Under the pieces are notes generated by a model, which was not told the DNA's origin, did not search any database, and saw only the letters and a list, made by a program, of their open reading frames with translations. Shown piece after piece: positions 1 through 5,358 of a stretch of 10,905 bases of DNA (positions are counted from its first letter, which is position 1; every line of letters starts with the position of its first letter). The stretch comes from JANPBY01 sp031430645 (GTDB lineage Bacteria; Actinomycetota; Actinomycetes; DATJPE01), in the NCBI GenBank assembly GCA_031430645.1, contig JANPBY010000105.1, positions 1 through 10,905 on the forward strand, written 5' to 3'. The position numbers and the translations under genes were made by a program.

Positions 1-1236
1 AGCAGCTTGAATGATGCGTGTACCACGACTCTGGCCATCCCCATCGACCCTGCCCCCGCGATACCTGCCGGTCGGTATCGATACCCATCGGGGAAGAACG
101 TTCCCAGCTATCTGGCTCCGCCTCCGGGCTTGGAGCGAGACCCGCTGCAGGCCCAGTACTGCAACCGCTTCTACATCAACTCTGACGCCAAGAATGACTA
201 CGGCACGAAAGCCGCGTGGCCGAGTTGGGTGTACCCCGAGGACGGCAACCGGTTCTTCCCGGGCACCGGTCCGTCCTCCGTGGGACACGAAGGAGGTGAC
301 ACGTGGGTCGCTGACGCCGCCATCGCCATGATGGGCCAGGAGAACTGGTCCGGCATGTTCGTCACGTTGGGCGGCATCGACAAGGCCGGCCACATGTGGG
401 GCGCCCAGCGCGACGCGGACACCTACGCCGAGTCGTGCACGGTCGGCACCGACGCCCAGGTCGGGGCTGCCCAGACCCACGTGCGGTGCGCAGCCGAAAA
501 CGCCGATCTCCAGTTCGGCAAATTGTTGAACGCTGTCGCGGCGAAGGACGCCAGTGACGGAGGCGAGACCTTGGTGGTGCTGACCGCTGACCACGGCGCT
601 ACGTACGGCGGGAACTTCTACGGCAAGCAGACCCCCGGCGCCGGGGACAGCAACTGGTACTGGGCCCCGAACGGGGTGTGGGACGCAGGCGTCTTCGTGG
701 ACGCGTCAAATCCGCTCTACAACACGCCGTCGCCGGCACTGCTCCCCTTGGACGCGACCAACAACGTGGAGTTCTCCTACCAGTCGACGGAGATCGAGAC
801 CTGGCTCGTAGACCGCTCCGTCGCGAAGATGAAGGAGACGGCCGCAACGATGCTCACGCTCCCGGGCGTGACTGTCACGTACTGGCGTGACGGAGACCAC
901 TTCGTCCGCTACGGACAGAACTCCATGACCAAGAGCGAGGAGAAGTGGTGGAAGGCGCACGGACAGGAACTCGTGGACTCGATGGCGGCATCGAACGGCC
1001 CTGACGTCGTCGGCCTCCTGCACGACAAAACCAGCTATGGCGTCTACGGCGACCACGGTGGAACCCAGGAATCGGTCCAGCGAGTGCCGATGGTCTTCTG
1101 GTCCCCGAGCCTGGCAGTGGGTGAATCATCCGGAGCCCAGTTCAGGACGCCAGATGTCATGCCCACGATTCTGCGGGCGCTCGGAATCCCCCAGACCTCT
1201 CCCACGGACGGAAGGGCGTGGTCGCTCGACGACTAG
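1..1236 (+). CDS. Alkaline-phosphatase-superfamily phosphodiesterase, 3' part
   Basis: The frame is open to the left edge, so this is the C-terminal part of a longer gene; the TTG at position 7 is not a convincing start. Residues below are counted from that TTG (409 residues). Three metal-binding signatures of the alkaline phosphatase/nucleotide pyrophosphatase superfamily are visible: a D-x3-H pair (D125, H129, in GIDKAGHMWG), the DHG motif (D195, H196, in LTADHG), and a late GDHGG (H350) followed by ES-x3-VPMVFWSP. The remaining metal ligands and the Thr/Ser nucleophile lie N-terminal in this family and would be outside the window, as would any signal peptide. Many actinobacterial relatives are secreted, but that cannot be seen here. 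The substrate cannot be deduced: phosphodiesterase, pyrophosphatase or sulfatase-like activity are all possible. The gene converges on the acetyltransferase gene downstream. Confidence 0.85.
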   Translation, partial: SSLNDACTTTLAIPIDPAPAIPAGRYRYPSGKNVPSYLAPPPGLERDPLQAQYCNRFYINSDAKNDYGTKAAWPSWVYPEDGNRFFPGTGPSSVGHEGGDTWVADAAIAMMGQENWSGMFVTLGGIDKAGHMWGAQRDADTYAESCTVGTDAQVGAAQTHVRCAAENADLQFGKLLNAVAAKDASDGGETLVVLTADHGATYGGNFYGKQTPGAGDSNWYWAPNGVWDAGVFVDASNPLYNTPSPALLPLDATNNVEFSYQSTEIETWLVDRSVAKMKETAATMLTLPGVTVTYWRDGDHFVRYGQNSMTKSEEKWWKAHGQELVDSMAASNGPDVVGLLHDKTSYGVYGDHGGTQESVQRVPMVFWSPSLAVGESSGAQFRTPDVMPTILRALGIPQTSPTDGRAWSLDD

Positions 1237-1255
1237 ATCGGGGAAGTTCCGGAGT

Positions 1256-1296
1256 GGGTGGAGGGTCAGACGGCACGGCCGGCTGGCCCTCCGCCT
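1256..1296 (+). terminator. Probable terminator hairpin after the phosphodiesterase gene
   Basis: Bases 1256-1268 pair with 1284-1296 in a 13-bp stem (ten Watson-Crick and three G-U pairs) around a 15-base loop, beginning 20 bases after the stop codon. The G-U pairs work only in RNA read from the + strand, which fits termination of the upstream gene. No clear U-tract follows, as is common in actinobacteria, so this is an inferred terminator. Confidence 0.5.
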
Positions 1297-1517
1297 TGTC
1301 GTGTCACCGATCTTCGCCCGCGCGGCTGCTGGCCGTCACTCGAGATGACCGTGGGTCATTCACCCTGCTCCTTTCGGTTGACCCGTGACCAACTCCCCGG
1401 TGATGACGATGGATGCGGTCCTATGTTTCATCGTGGGACCGCGGTCCCCTCGTCCACCCCCCCGTGGGGAGGTGCCGCGGCCCCACCAGGATCGGTCGGT
1501 CAGGGCTGGTCGGCGGG
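1297..1517. other. Convergent intergenic region with palindromes, no gene seen
   Basis: This gap lies between two converging genes and I find no supportable ORF or RNA gene in it. It holds a 6-bp stem with 3-base loop (ATGACC 1345-1350 / GGTCAT 1354-1359) and a perfect 14-bp palindrome GGGACCGCGGTCCC (1435-1448). It also holds two competing GC-rich hairpins: 1455-1463 with 1466-1474, and GTGGGG 1464-1469 with CCCCAC 1481-1486. These may serve as a bidirectional terminator, the last ones being placed to stop transcripts leaving either gene. A DNA-binding site is an alternative for the perfect palindrome. Confidence 0.4.
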
Positions 1518-2126
1518 TCAACGGGCGTTGCGCCACATGGTGGTCACGGGTACATCGCTGCCCGGCGGGGTGAACGTCCCGGTCGCTTCAAAACCACAGC
1601 GCTCGTAGCGACTGTTGTTGGCCGAGTTCCTTGATTCGAGGTAGGCAGGAAGCCGTTCGAGATCAATACGCCGAAGGCTCTTTTCCACCAACGCCATGCC
1701 GAGACCCTTACCGGCCCGCGCGGGGTGAGTGCCCAGCAACGACCGGTAGTAGTGCGGTTCGGCCGGGCGAGCCTCCTCAAACAATGCGAAGAGTTCCATG
1801 ACCTCGTCGGCTCGCTCTCCGACAAGACTCTGGACGATCCTCGGAAGTCGGGCCCCATCCGCAGGCGACAGTTCGCTTGCACCCGGAGGTAGCCACACCG
1901 CAGCTGCGCCACAGTCCTCGGTCACCAGCACCCAGGGGTACCGAAGCGCGGCTCCGACCATGAGTCGCCACAACAGCTCGTGGTGCCCCTGCCGAAGCGC
2001 CGCGTCCGGGAATGCCCAACTCCACGTCGGGTCATCGTGAAAGGCCAGAGCCAAGGCCTCGGTTACGGCAGCCAAATCAGCAGGAGTCGCCGCACGCACC
2101 ACTGACTCCATCCAGTCAGTGTCCAC
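1518..2126 (-). CDS. GNAT family N-acetyltransferase
   Basis: A protein of up to 202 residues with the GNAT fold. The N-terminal VVRAATPADLAAV segment (9-21) is the usual first strand and helix. Acetyl-CoA-binding motif A is at about 128-150, with the pyrophosphate loop RAGKGLGMAL (137-146). Motif B, AYLESRNSANNSRYERCGFE, is at 161-180. The family transfers an acetyl group from acetyl-CoA to an amine, but the substrate is not predictable. The start is uncertain. GTG at 2126 has AAGGAG only 3 bases upstream. ATG at 2111 has no well-spaced ribosome-binding site. GTG at 2099 has GGAG 6 bases upstream and would begin right at the GNAT core. The gene diverges from the membrane-protein gene at 2179 and converges with the phosphodiesterase gene. 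Confidence 0.85.
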   Translation of the reverse strand: MDTDWMESVVRAATPADLAAVTEALALAFHDDPTWSWAFPDAALRQGHHELLWRLMVGAALRYPWVLVTEDCGAAAVWLPPGASELSPADGARLPRIVQSLVGERADEVMELFALFEEARPAEPHYYRSLLGTHPARAGKGLGMALVEKSLRRIDLERLPAYLESRNSANNSRYERCGFEATGTFTPPGSDVPVTTMWRNAR

Positions 2127-2166
2127 CGGCTCCTTGGTTGCAAGACGTCCAAGTCTCGGAGGCGGC

Positions 2167-2172
2167 TAACCT
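2167..2172 (+). promoter_or_regulatory. -10 box TAACCT of a leaderless promoter
   Basis: TAACCT fits the actinobacterial -10 pattern TAnnnT. The GTG start codon at 2179 follows after exactly six bases, so transcription would begin at or next to the start codon. No Shine-Dalgarno sequence lies at a usable distance (GGAGG is 16 bases away). No good -35 box is seen, which is common. The 52-base divergent gap must also hold the promoter of the GNAT gene, which I cannot locate. Confidence 0.5.
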
Positions 2173-2178
2173 GCGCTC

Positions 2179-2796
2179 GTGGACTGGTTGGACGCTCTTG
2201 GGTGGGCCGGATCGGCGCTGCTCATCTTTTCGCTGATGCAGGCCCGGATGCTCCGGTTCCGAGTTCTCAACCTCGTTGCCTGCGTGATCCTCCTCGTTTT
2301 CAACGCCCTTCTTGAGATCTGGCCGATGGTGGCCATGAACCTTGCGCTGTGCGCCATCAACCTCTGGTTCATTCGCGACCTAGTCGGCGCTCGACACGAT
2401 GCCGAGGCCTACCAAGTACTGGAAGTCGGCGCAGACGACGCCTATCTCCATCACATCCTGCGTGGTCACGCCGAGGACATCACCAGGTTCTTCCCCGAGT
2501 TCACGTGGGAGTCCACGCCCGAAGGACGTACGGCCTATCTGGTGCAACGCGGCGACGAGACGGCCGGAGTGGTCGTCGTTCGAGATGCCGGGGACGGCGT
2601 CGCTCAGGTCGAGCTGGACTACGTCACCCCCCGGTTCCGGGACTTCTCCCCCGGCGAGTTCGTCTATCAGCGCAGCGGACTCTTCCGCGAGCGCGGCTAC
2701 AACCGGGTGATCACCCCGCCTGGCATGGTGGCGCCGTACTACGAGCGACTGGGATTCACTCGCGACGGGGAGTCCTACTCCCTCGACCTCGTCTGA
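2179..2796 (+). CDS. Membrane protein (YgjV-like) fused to GNAT-like domain
   Basis: A 205-residue protein of two parts. Residues 1-70 contain three hydrophobic segments (about 5-20, 29-45, 49-66) and resemble the small inner-membrane YgjV family, including a short polar turn with charged residues (QARMLRFR, 21-28) after the first helix. Residues about 80-205 are soluble and end in GMVAPYYERLGFTRDGESYSLDL, which is the typical last part of a GNAT acyltransferase fold (the YYxxLGF signature). I do not see a clear Q/RxxGxG acetyl-CoA loop, so the domain may bind a ligand rather than catalyse acetyl transfer. The GTG start was chosen because the first transmembrane segment begins at once and a -10 box lies six bases upstream. 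Function is unknown; the family assignment of the N-terminal part is moderate. It converges with rsgA, 29 bases away. Confidence 0.75.
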   Translation: MDWLDALGWAGSALLIFSLMQARMLRFRVLNLVACVILLVFNALLEIWPMVAMNLALCAINLWFIRDLVGARHDAEAYQVLEVGADDAYLHHILRGHAEDITRFFPEFTWESTPEGRTAYLVQRGDETAGVVVVRDAGDGVAQVELDYVTPRFRDFSPGEFVYQRSGLFRERGYNRVITPPGMVAPYYERLGFTRDGESYSLDLV

Positions 2797-2811
2797 CGTC
2801 GAAGCAGCGAT

Positions 2812-2833
2812 GCCTCGAGGCCGGACTACCGGC
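2812..2833. terminator. Hairpin pair between convergent genes
   Basis: Two small inverted repeats sit in the 29-base gap and over the rsgA stop codon: the 10-bp palindrome GCCTCGAGGC (2812-2821) and GCCGG/CCGGC (2820-2824 with 2829-2833) with the rsgA stop codon inside its 4-base loop. They share two bases and cannot form together. They may form a compact bidirectional terminator, but lack U-tracts. Confidence 0.3.
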
Positions 2834-3887
2834 GAATCGACCCGCTCCGTCGAACCGATTGATTGACCTGCTTCCAGCGCTTGCGCTCCTCGGACATCAG
2901 CCGGGCATCGCCCCGTCGGGCCATCCACTCGGCTTCCTTCACCAACTTGCGCCAAGACTCCAGTCGGCGAACCGGCAGGTCGCCGGACTCGACAGCGGCG
3001 AGCACGGCGCACCCGGGCTCAGCGGCGTGCGAGCAGTCTCCGAAGCGACAGTCCTCGATGAGTTCCTCGATCTCGGGGAAAGTCTGACCAATGCCCTCGG
3101 CATCCCCGACGACACCTACGCCACGCAGGCCGGGCGTGTCGAGCAGGATCGCTCCCGACGGCAAACGGATGAGTTCGCGGGACGTGGTCACGTGCCGGCC
3201 CTTGCCGTTCGCGCCGACACTCCCGGTGGCCACGATCGCAGAGCCCGCGAGGGCGTTGACGAGCGTCGACTTGCCCACGCCGGACTGACCGAGCAGAACC
3301 AGGGTCTGCCCGGGGAGCAGCCAGGCCCGTAGCTGGTCCAGCCCAGCCCCCGATACAGACGAGACCGCGACGATGTCGACTCCCGGAGCCGCGGCAGACA
3401 CGTCGGCGGCTACTTGGTCGGTATCGGAGGCGAGATCGGACTTCGTCAGCACGACGAGCGGAACTGCTCCGCTTACCCAGGCCAGAGCGATCATTCGCTC
3501 GATCCGGCCGAGATCCGGTTCCAACGCGAGAGAGACCACGACCCCGACCAAGTCGACGTTGGCGGCCAAGACCTGCTCGTGGGACGTGCCCGACGCCTCG
3601 GCCCGGCGTACCGCCGTACGTTTTGGCAACAGGGCCAGCGCCACGTCACCACCGGTCAGGACCAGCCAGTCCCCGGTCGTGGGGCCAGCCAGGTGGTCAG
3701 TGGTGACCATCAGTTCACGGGCACCGTCGTCGACGACACAGGCACCTCGCTCAGCACGAATCACCCGAGCGGGCCGACTGTCGTCGGGCACCGCCAGCGC
3801 CCCCAACCGATCAGCCCAGAACTCCGACCAACCCAGAGGCAATAACTCCTCGGGGAGGTGATCAGGTACTACGTCTGGTTGGGGCAC
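2826..3887 (-). CDS. rsgA: Ribosome small-subunit-dependent GTPase A
   Basis: A 353-residue circularly permuted GTPase of the RsgA (YjeQ) family, which helps late maturation of the 30S ribosomal subunit. An OB-fold-like N-terminal region (about 35-95) precedes the permuted G motifs: G4 TKSD (148-151), G5-like SSVSG (176-180), P-loop GQSGVGKST (200-208), then GRHVTTSREL (230-239) and G3 DTPG (250-253). The family's C-terminal zinc site is intact: C280, C285, H287, C293 in CxxxxCxHxxxxxC. Length is normal for the family. The GTG start at 3887 is the only sensible start; it lies 9 bases after the stop of the BrkB-family gene, so the two are probably cotranscribed. A TAGCCT box seven bases upstream of the GTG could also give rsgA its own leaderless transcript. 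Confidence 0.96.
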   Translation of the reverse strand: MPQPDVVPDHLPEELLPLGWSEFWADRLGALAVPDDSRPARVIRAERGACVVDDGARELMVTTDHLAGPTTGDWLVLTGGDVALALLPKRTAVRRAEASGTSHEQVLAANVDLVGVVVSLALEPDLGRIERMIALAWVSGAVPLVVLTKSDLASDTDQVAADVSAAAPGVDIVAVSSVSGAGLDQLRAWLLPGQTLVLLGQSGVGKSTLVNALAGSAIVATGSVGANGKGRHVTTSRELIRLPSGAILLDTPGLRGVGVVGDAEGIGQTFPEIEELIEDCRFGDCSHAAEPGCAVLAAVESGDLPVRRLESWRKLVKEAEWMARRGDARLMSEERKRWKQVNQSVRRSGSIRR

Positions 3888-3893
3888 CTTGAG

Positions 3894-3899
3894 AGGCTA
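3894..3899 (-). promoter_or_regulatory. -10 box TAGCCT in front of rsgA
   Basis: On the minus strand TAGCCT is followed by seven bases and the GTG start of rsgA. It matches TAnnnT and resembles the boxes in front of the two other leaderless-looking genes in this window. Its TAG is also the stop codon of the upstream BrkB-family gene, so the match could be partly forced by chance. No Shine-Dalgarno sequence at a normal distance precedes the GTG. Confidence 0.35.
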
Positions 3900-5036
3900 C
3901 GAGCGGACCGCGTCCTCACGCACTGGGTTTTCGGGCGTGGGAGGCACGGCCGTCGGGGGCACGTCCGTCGGGGGCACCGCTGCGGACTCGGGGTACTCGC
4001 CGGCGTCCGGTGAAACCGCGGGGAGGACCGCAGCGGCCAGGTCCGGCGGCGGCGCGCCTCGCCGGCCGGACTTGCGGGCGCTGACGAGTGCGAGTGCCGT
4101 GTCGGCGTCCTCGGCAGCCTCGACAGCAGTCTCGACCAAGATCTCGTCGCGGGCATCCTCGGTGTCCTGGATCGGCCAGGTGCGGTCGACCACCGCATTG
4201 AGCCCGGCACCAATGAGAACCGCGAGGGCCGTGACATATAACCAGAACAGCACGGCGATCGCCGCAGACAGCGATCCGTAAGCAGAGATGCTCGAGACCG
4301 TCGCACTCAGATAGAACCTGAGGACGAAACTGCCCAGGAGCCAGATCGCCAAAGCGAGGCCCGCGCCGGGAACATCACGTCGCCACGGTGTCCGAACAGG
4401 AACGGCCAGGTGATAGAGCGACGCCAGGAAAAGGATCGAGATCACCCCGACCACCGGGTAGTACGCGGTTTCGATCACGTTTGACCAGTTTGGGAAGAAC
4501 CTCCCCAGGAGACCCGGGCCGACCGCTAGGAGCGGCAGCAGAACGACCCCGACGAGCAGGACCACCAGGTAGAGCCCGAAGGACAGCGCCCGGGTCTTGA
4601 GGAAGTGTCGGTGCCCGTCCAGGCCATACATGATCGTGATCGTGTCGACGTAGACGTTGAGCCAGCGTGACCCCGACCAGAGCATGATCGCCAAGCCGAC
4701 AACGGTGATCGGGAAGCCCACGCCTCGGAGGATGCTGTCCAAGAGCGGCACGACCGTGTCCTGCACGACCGTGGGCTGCAACACCCGTCCAGCCGCGTCA
4801 AGAATCCGGGCTCGCAGCTCGTTCAGCGTGTCATCAGGCAACCGATTGCCGATGAGTCCAATGCCGTAGACGACCCCCAGGAAGAGCGGAGGCAGCGACA
4901 CCAGGGCGAAGAAGGCAGCCTCAGATGCGAGACCGGTGACCCGGTACTTGAAGCAGATCGCCGTGGTGCCGGTGATGAGGTTCCAACACGTACGCCAAAA
5001 GCCGGGGTGAGGCTCAACGATGACGGCATCTGACAC
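3897..5036 (-). CDS. YihY/virulence factor BrkB family membrane protein
   Basis: A 379-residue inner-membrane protein from the GTG at 5036. About six hydrophobic segments are visible (roughly 40-62, 107-125, 152-178, 190-213, 223-243, 255-282). The last, with SAAIAVLFWLYVTALAVLIG, is characteristic of the YihY/BrkB family, whose molecular role is not settled (transport or envelope roles have been proposed, and older RNase BN names are wrong). Residues after about 290 form an acidic, then proline-rich cytosolic tail with a VPPT(D/A/P) repeat. The frame stays open to 5255, but the extra 73 residues are rich in Arg and Cys, lack similarity to the family and lie in the divergent promoter region. 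The GTG at 5036 sits six bases after a TACCCT box, supporting this start. It is probably transcribed together with rsgA. Confidence 0.88.
   Translation of the reverse strand: MSDAVIVEPHPGFWRTCWNLITGTTAICFKYRVTGLASEAAFFALVSLPPLFLGVVYGIGLIGNRLPDDTLNELRARILDAAGRVLQPTVVQDTVVPLLDSILRGVGFPITVVGLAIMLWSGSRWLNVYVDTITIMYGLDGHRHFLKTRALSFGLYLVVLLVGVVLLPLLAVGPGLLGRFFPNWSNVIETAYYPVVGVISILFLASLYHLAVPVRTPWRRDVPGAGLALAIWLLGSFVLRFYLSATVSSISAYGSLSAAIAVLFWLYVTALAVLIGAGLNAVVDRTWPIQDTEDARDEILVETAVEAAEDADTALALVSARKSGRRGAPPPDLAAAVLPAVSPDAGEYPESAAVPPTDVPPTAVPPTPENPVREDAVRS
3933..3977 (-). repeat. Three 15-bp tandem units coding VPPT(D/A/P)
   Basis: Three in-frame 15-base units near the 3' end of the BrkB-family gene encode VPPTD, VPPTA and VPPTP. 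The first two units differ at a single base (14 of 15 identical); the third has several changes. Such low-complexity proline-rich tails can change length by slippage or recombination. Confidence 0.8.
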
Positions 5037-5042
5037 CCGACC

Positions 5043-5048
5043 AGGGTA
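5043..5048 (-). promoter_or_regulatory. -10 box TACCCT of the BrkB-rsgA transcript
   Basis: On the minus strand TACCCT (TAnnnT) is followed by six bases (GGTCGG) and the GTG start of the BrkB-family gene. This is the spacing expected when transcription starts at the start codon. No convincing -35 box is seen at 17-18 bases. No Shine-Dalgarno sequence is present, in agreement with a leaderless mRNA. Confidence 0.5.
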
Positions 5049-5122
5049 GGCGTGGAACGCCCGCTGAGCGCTGTCCGACTCGGTTCGGCGAGGACACGGA
5101 GTGTCCGCATGGTGGACGTTGC

Positions 5123-5151
5123 GTGACCTTGCGCACTTCGAATGGCACCCT
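5123..5151 (+). promoter_or_regulatory. Candidate promoter of the sulfur operon
   Basis: GTGACC (5123-5128, sharing TGAC with the TTGACA consensus) and CACCCT (5146-5151, a TAnnnT-like box with the first T replaced by C) are separated by 17 bases. Seven bases after the -10-like box comes the ATG of the leader peptide at 5159, so this would give a leaderless leader ORF. No better TAnnnT box occurs on the + strand between 5049 and 5358. The assignment rests on spacing and on likeness to the TANCCT boxes elsewhere in the window. Confidence 0.35.
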
Positions 5152-5158
5152 GAAACAC

Positions 5159-5245
5159 ATGTCCGCCACCTCGTCTCGGCTCGTCGTGCGTCTGCACGTC
5201 GACCTGATGCGCGTGTGCGGCATGAGCTGTCTGCCGGTCTGCTGA
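5159..5245 (+). CDS. Cysteine-rich leader peptide (28 residues)
   Basis: A short ORF (ATG to TGA) lies 113 bases upstream of sir. The product begins MSATSSRLVVRLHVDLMRVC and ends with a final Cys codon directly before the stop. Cysteines are at residues 20, 24 and 28. The RLHVDL stretch followed by Cys codons resembles the annotated 'putative leader peptides' found before actinobacterial sulfur-assimilation genes (recalled, not searched). Polycysteine small ORFs of this kind control downstream cysteine genes in mycobacteria through slow translation at Cys codons. The role here is regulatory: low cysteinyl-tRNA would stall ribosomes near the 3' end of the ORF and change folding of the RNA that leads to sir. 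No Shine-Dalgarno sequence precedes it, so a leaderless start is likely. GTG at codon 10 is a less likely alternative start. Confidence 0.75.
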   Translation: MSATSSRLVVRLHVDLMRVCGMSCLPVC

Positions 5246-5283
5246 CCCGCTGCACCCACCCCCCGGGCGCGCGGTTCGCGTCC

Positions 5284-5302
5284 GGAGGCAGCCTCCTGAG
5301 GC
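5284..5302 (+). promoter_or_regulatory. Overlapping alternative hairpins after the leader ORF
   Basis: GGAGGC (5284-5289) can pair with GCCTCC (5291-5296), and the same central GCCTC (5291-5295) can pair instead with GAGGC (5298-5302). The order GAGGC, GCCTC, GAGGC makes two mutually exclusive stems, although the loops drawn here are only one and two bases, so the real folds must open a base pair. The placement, 38 bases after the leader stop codon, suits a ribosome-sensitive switch. This is inference from base pairing only. Confidence 0.4.
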
Positions 5303-5325
5303 TCTCTCTCCGTCACTCGATCTGC

Positions 5326-5350
5326 GCGTCCTCGCATCACTGAAGGACGT
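5326..5350 (+). promoter_or_regulatory. Hairpin hiding the sir ribosome-binding site
   Basis: CGTCCT (5327-5332) pairs with AGGACG (5344-5349), extended by a G-U pair (5326-5350), around an 11-base loop. The 3' arm contains the AAGGA that would serve as Shine-Dalgarno sequence for the sir ATG at 5359. A competing stem, CTCGC (5331-5335) with GCGAG (5353-5357), would leave AAGGA in its loop. A second copy of the anti-Shine-Dalgarno CGTCC is at 5279-5283. This supports control of sir translation by RNA folding, presumably set by leader-peptide translation. Confidence 0.45.
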
Positions 5351-5358
5351 TCGCGAGC

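Noticed and set aside
2143..2156. Imperfect inverted repeat AGAC-GTCT in the divergent promoter
   Set aside because: Only four paired bases around six unpaired ones, too weak to call an operator.
2349..3332. Long + strand open frame of 327 codons across the rsgA region
   Set aside because: It overlaps the membrane fusion gene and runs antisense to rsgA. Its product is low-complexity and Arg-rich, as expected of a shadow frame in high-GC DNA.
5037..5255. N-terminal extension of the BrkB-family protein (73 extra residues)
   Set aside because: It is Arg/Cys-rich, unlike family N-termini, overlaps the leader-peptide region on the other strand, and a better GTG with a -10 box exists at 5036.
5101..5343. 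80-codon open frame on the + strand before sir
   Set aside because: Its composition is Arg/His-rich with no ribosome-binding site. It overlaps the leader peptide in another frame, and the leader has the better biological case.
5246..5358. SAM or other metabolite riboswitch before sir
   Set aside because: None of the conserved core sequences of the known SAM riboswitch classes that I could recall is present. The leader ORF explains the region better.
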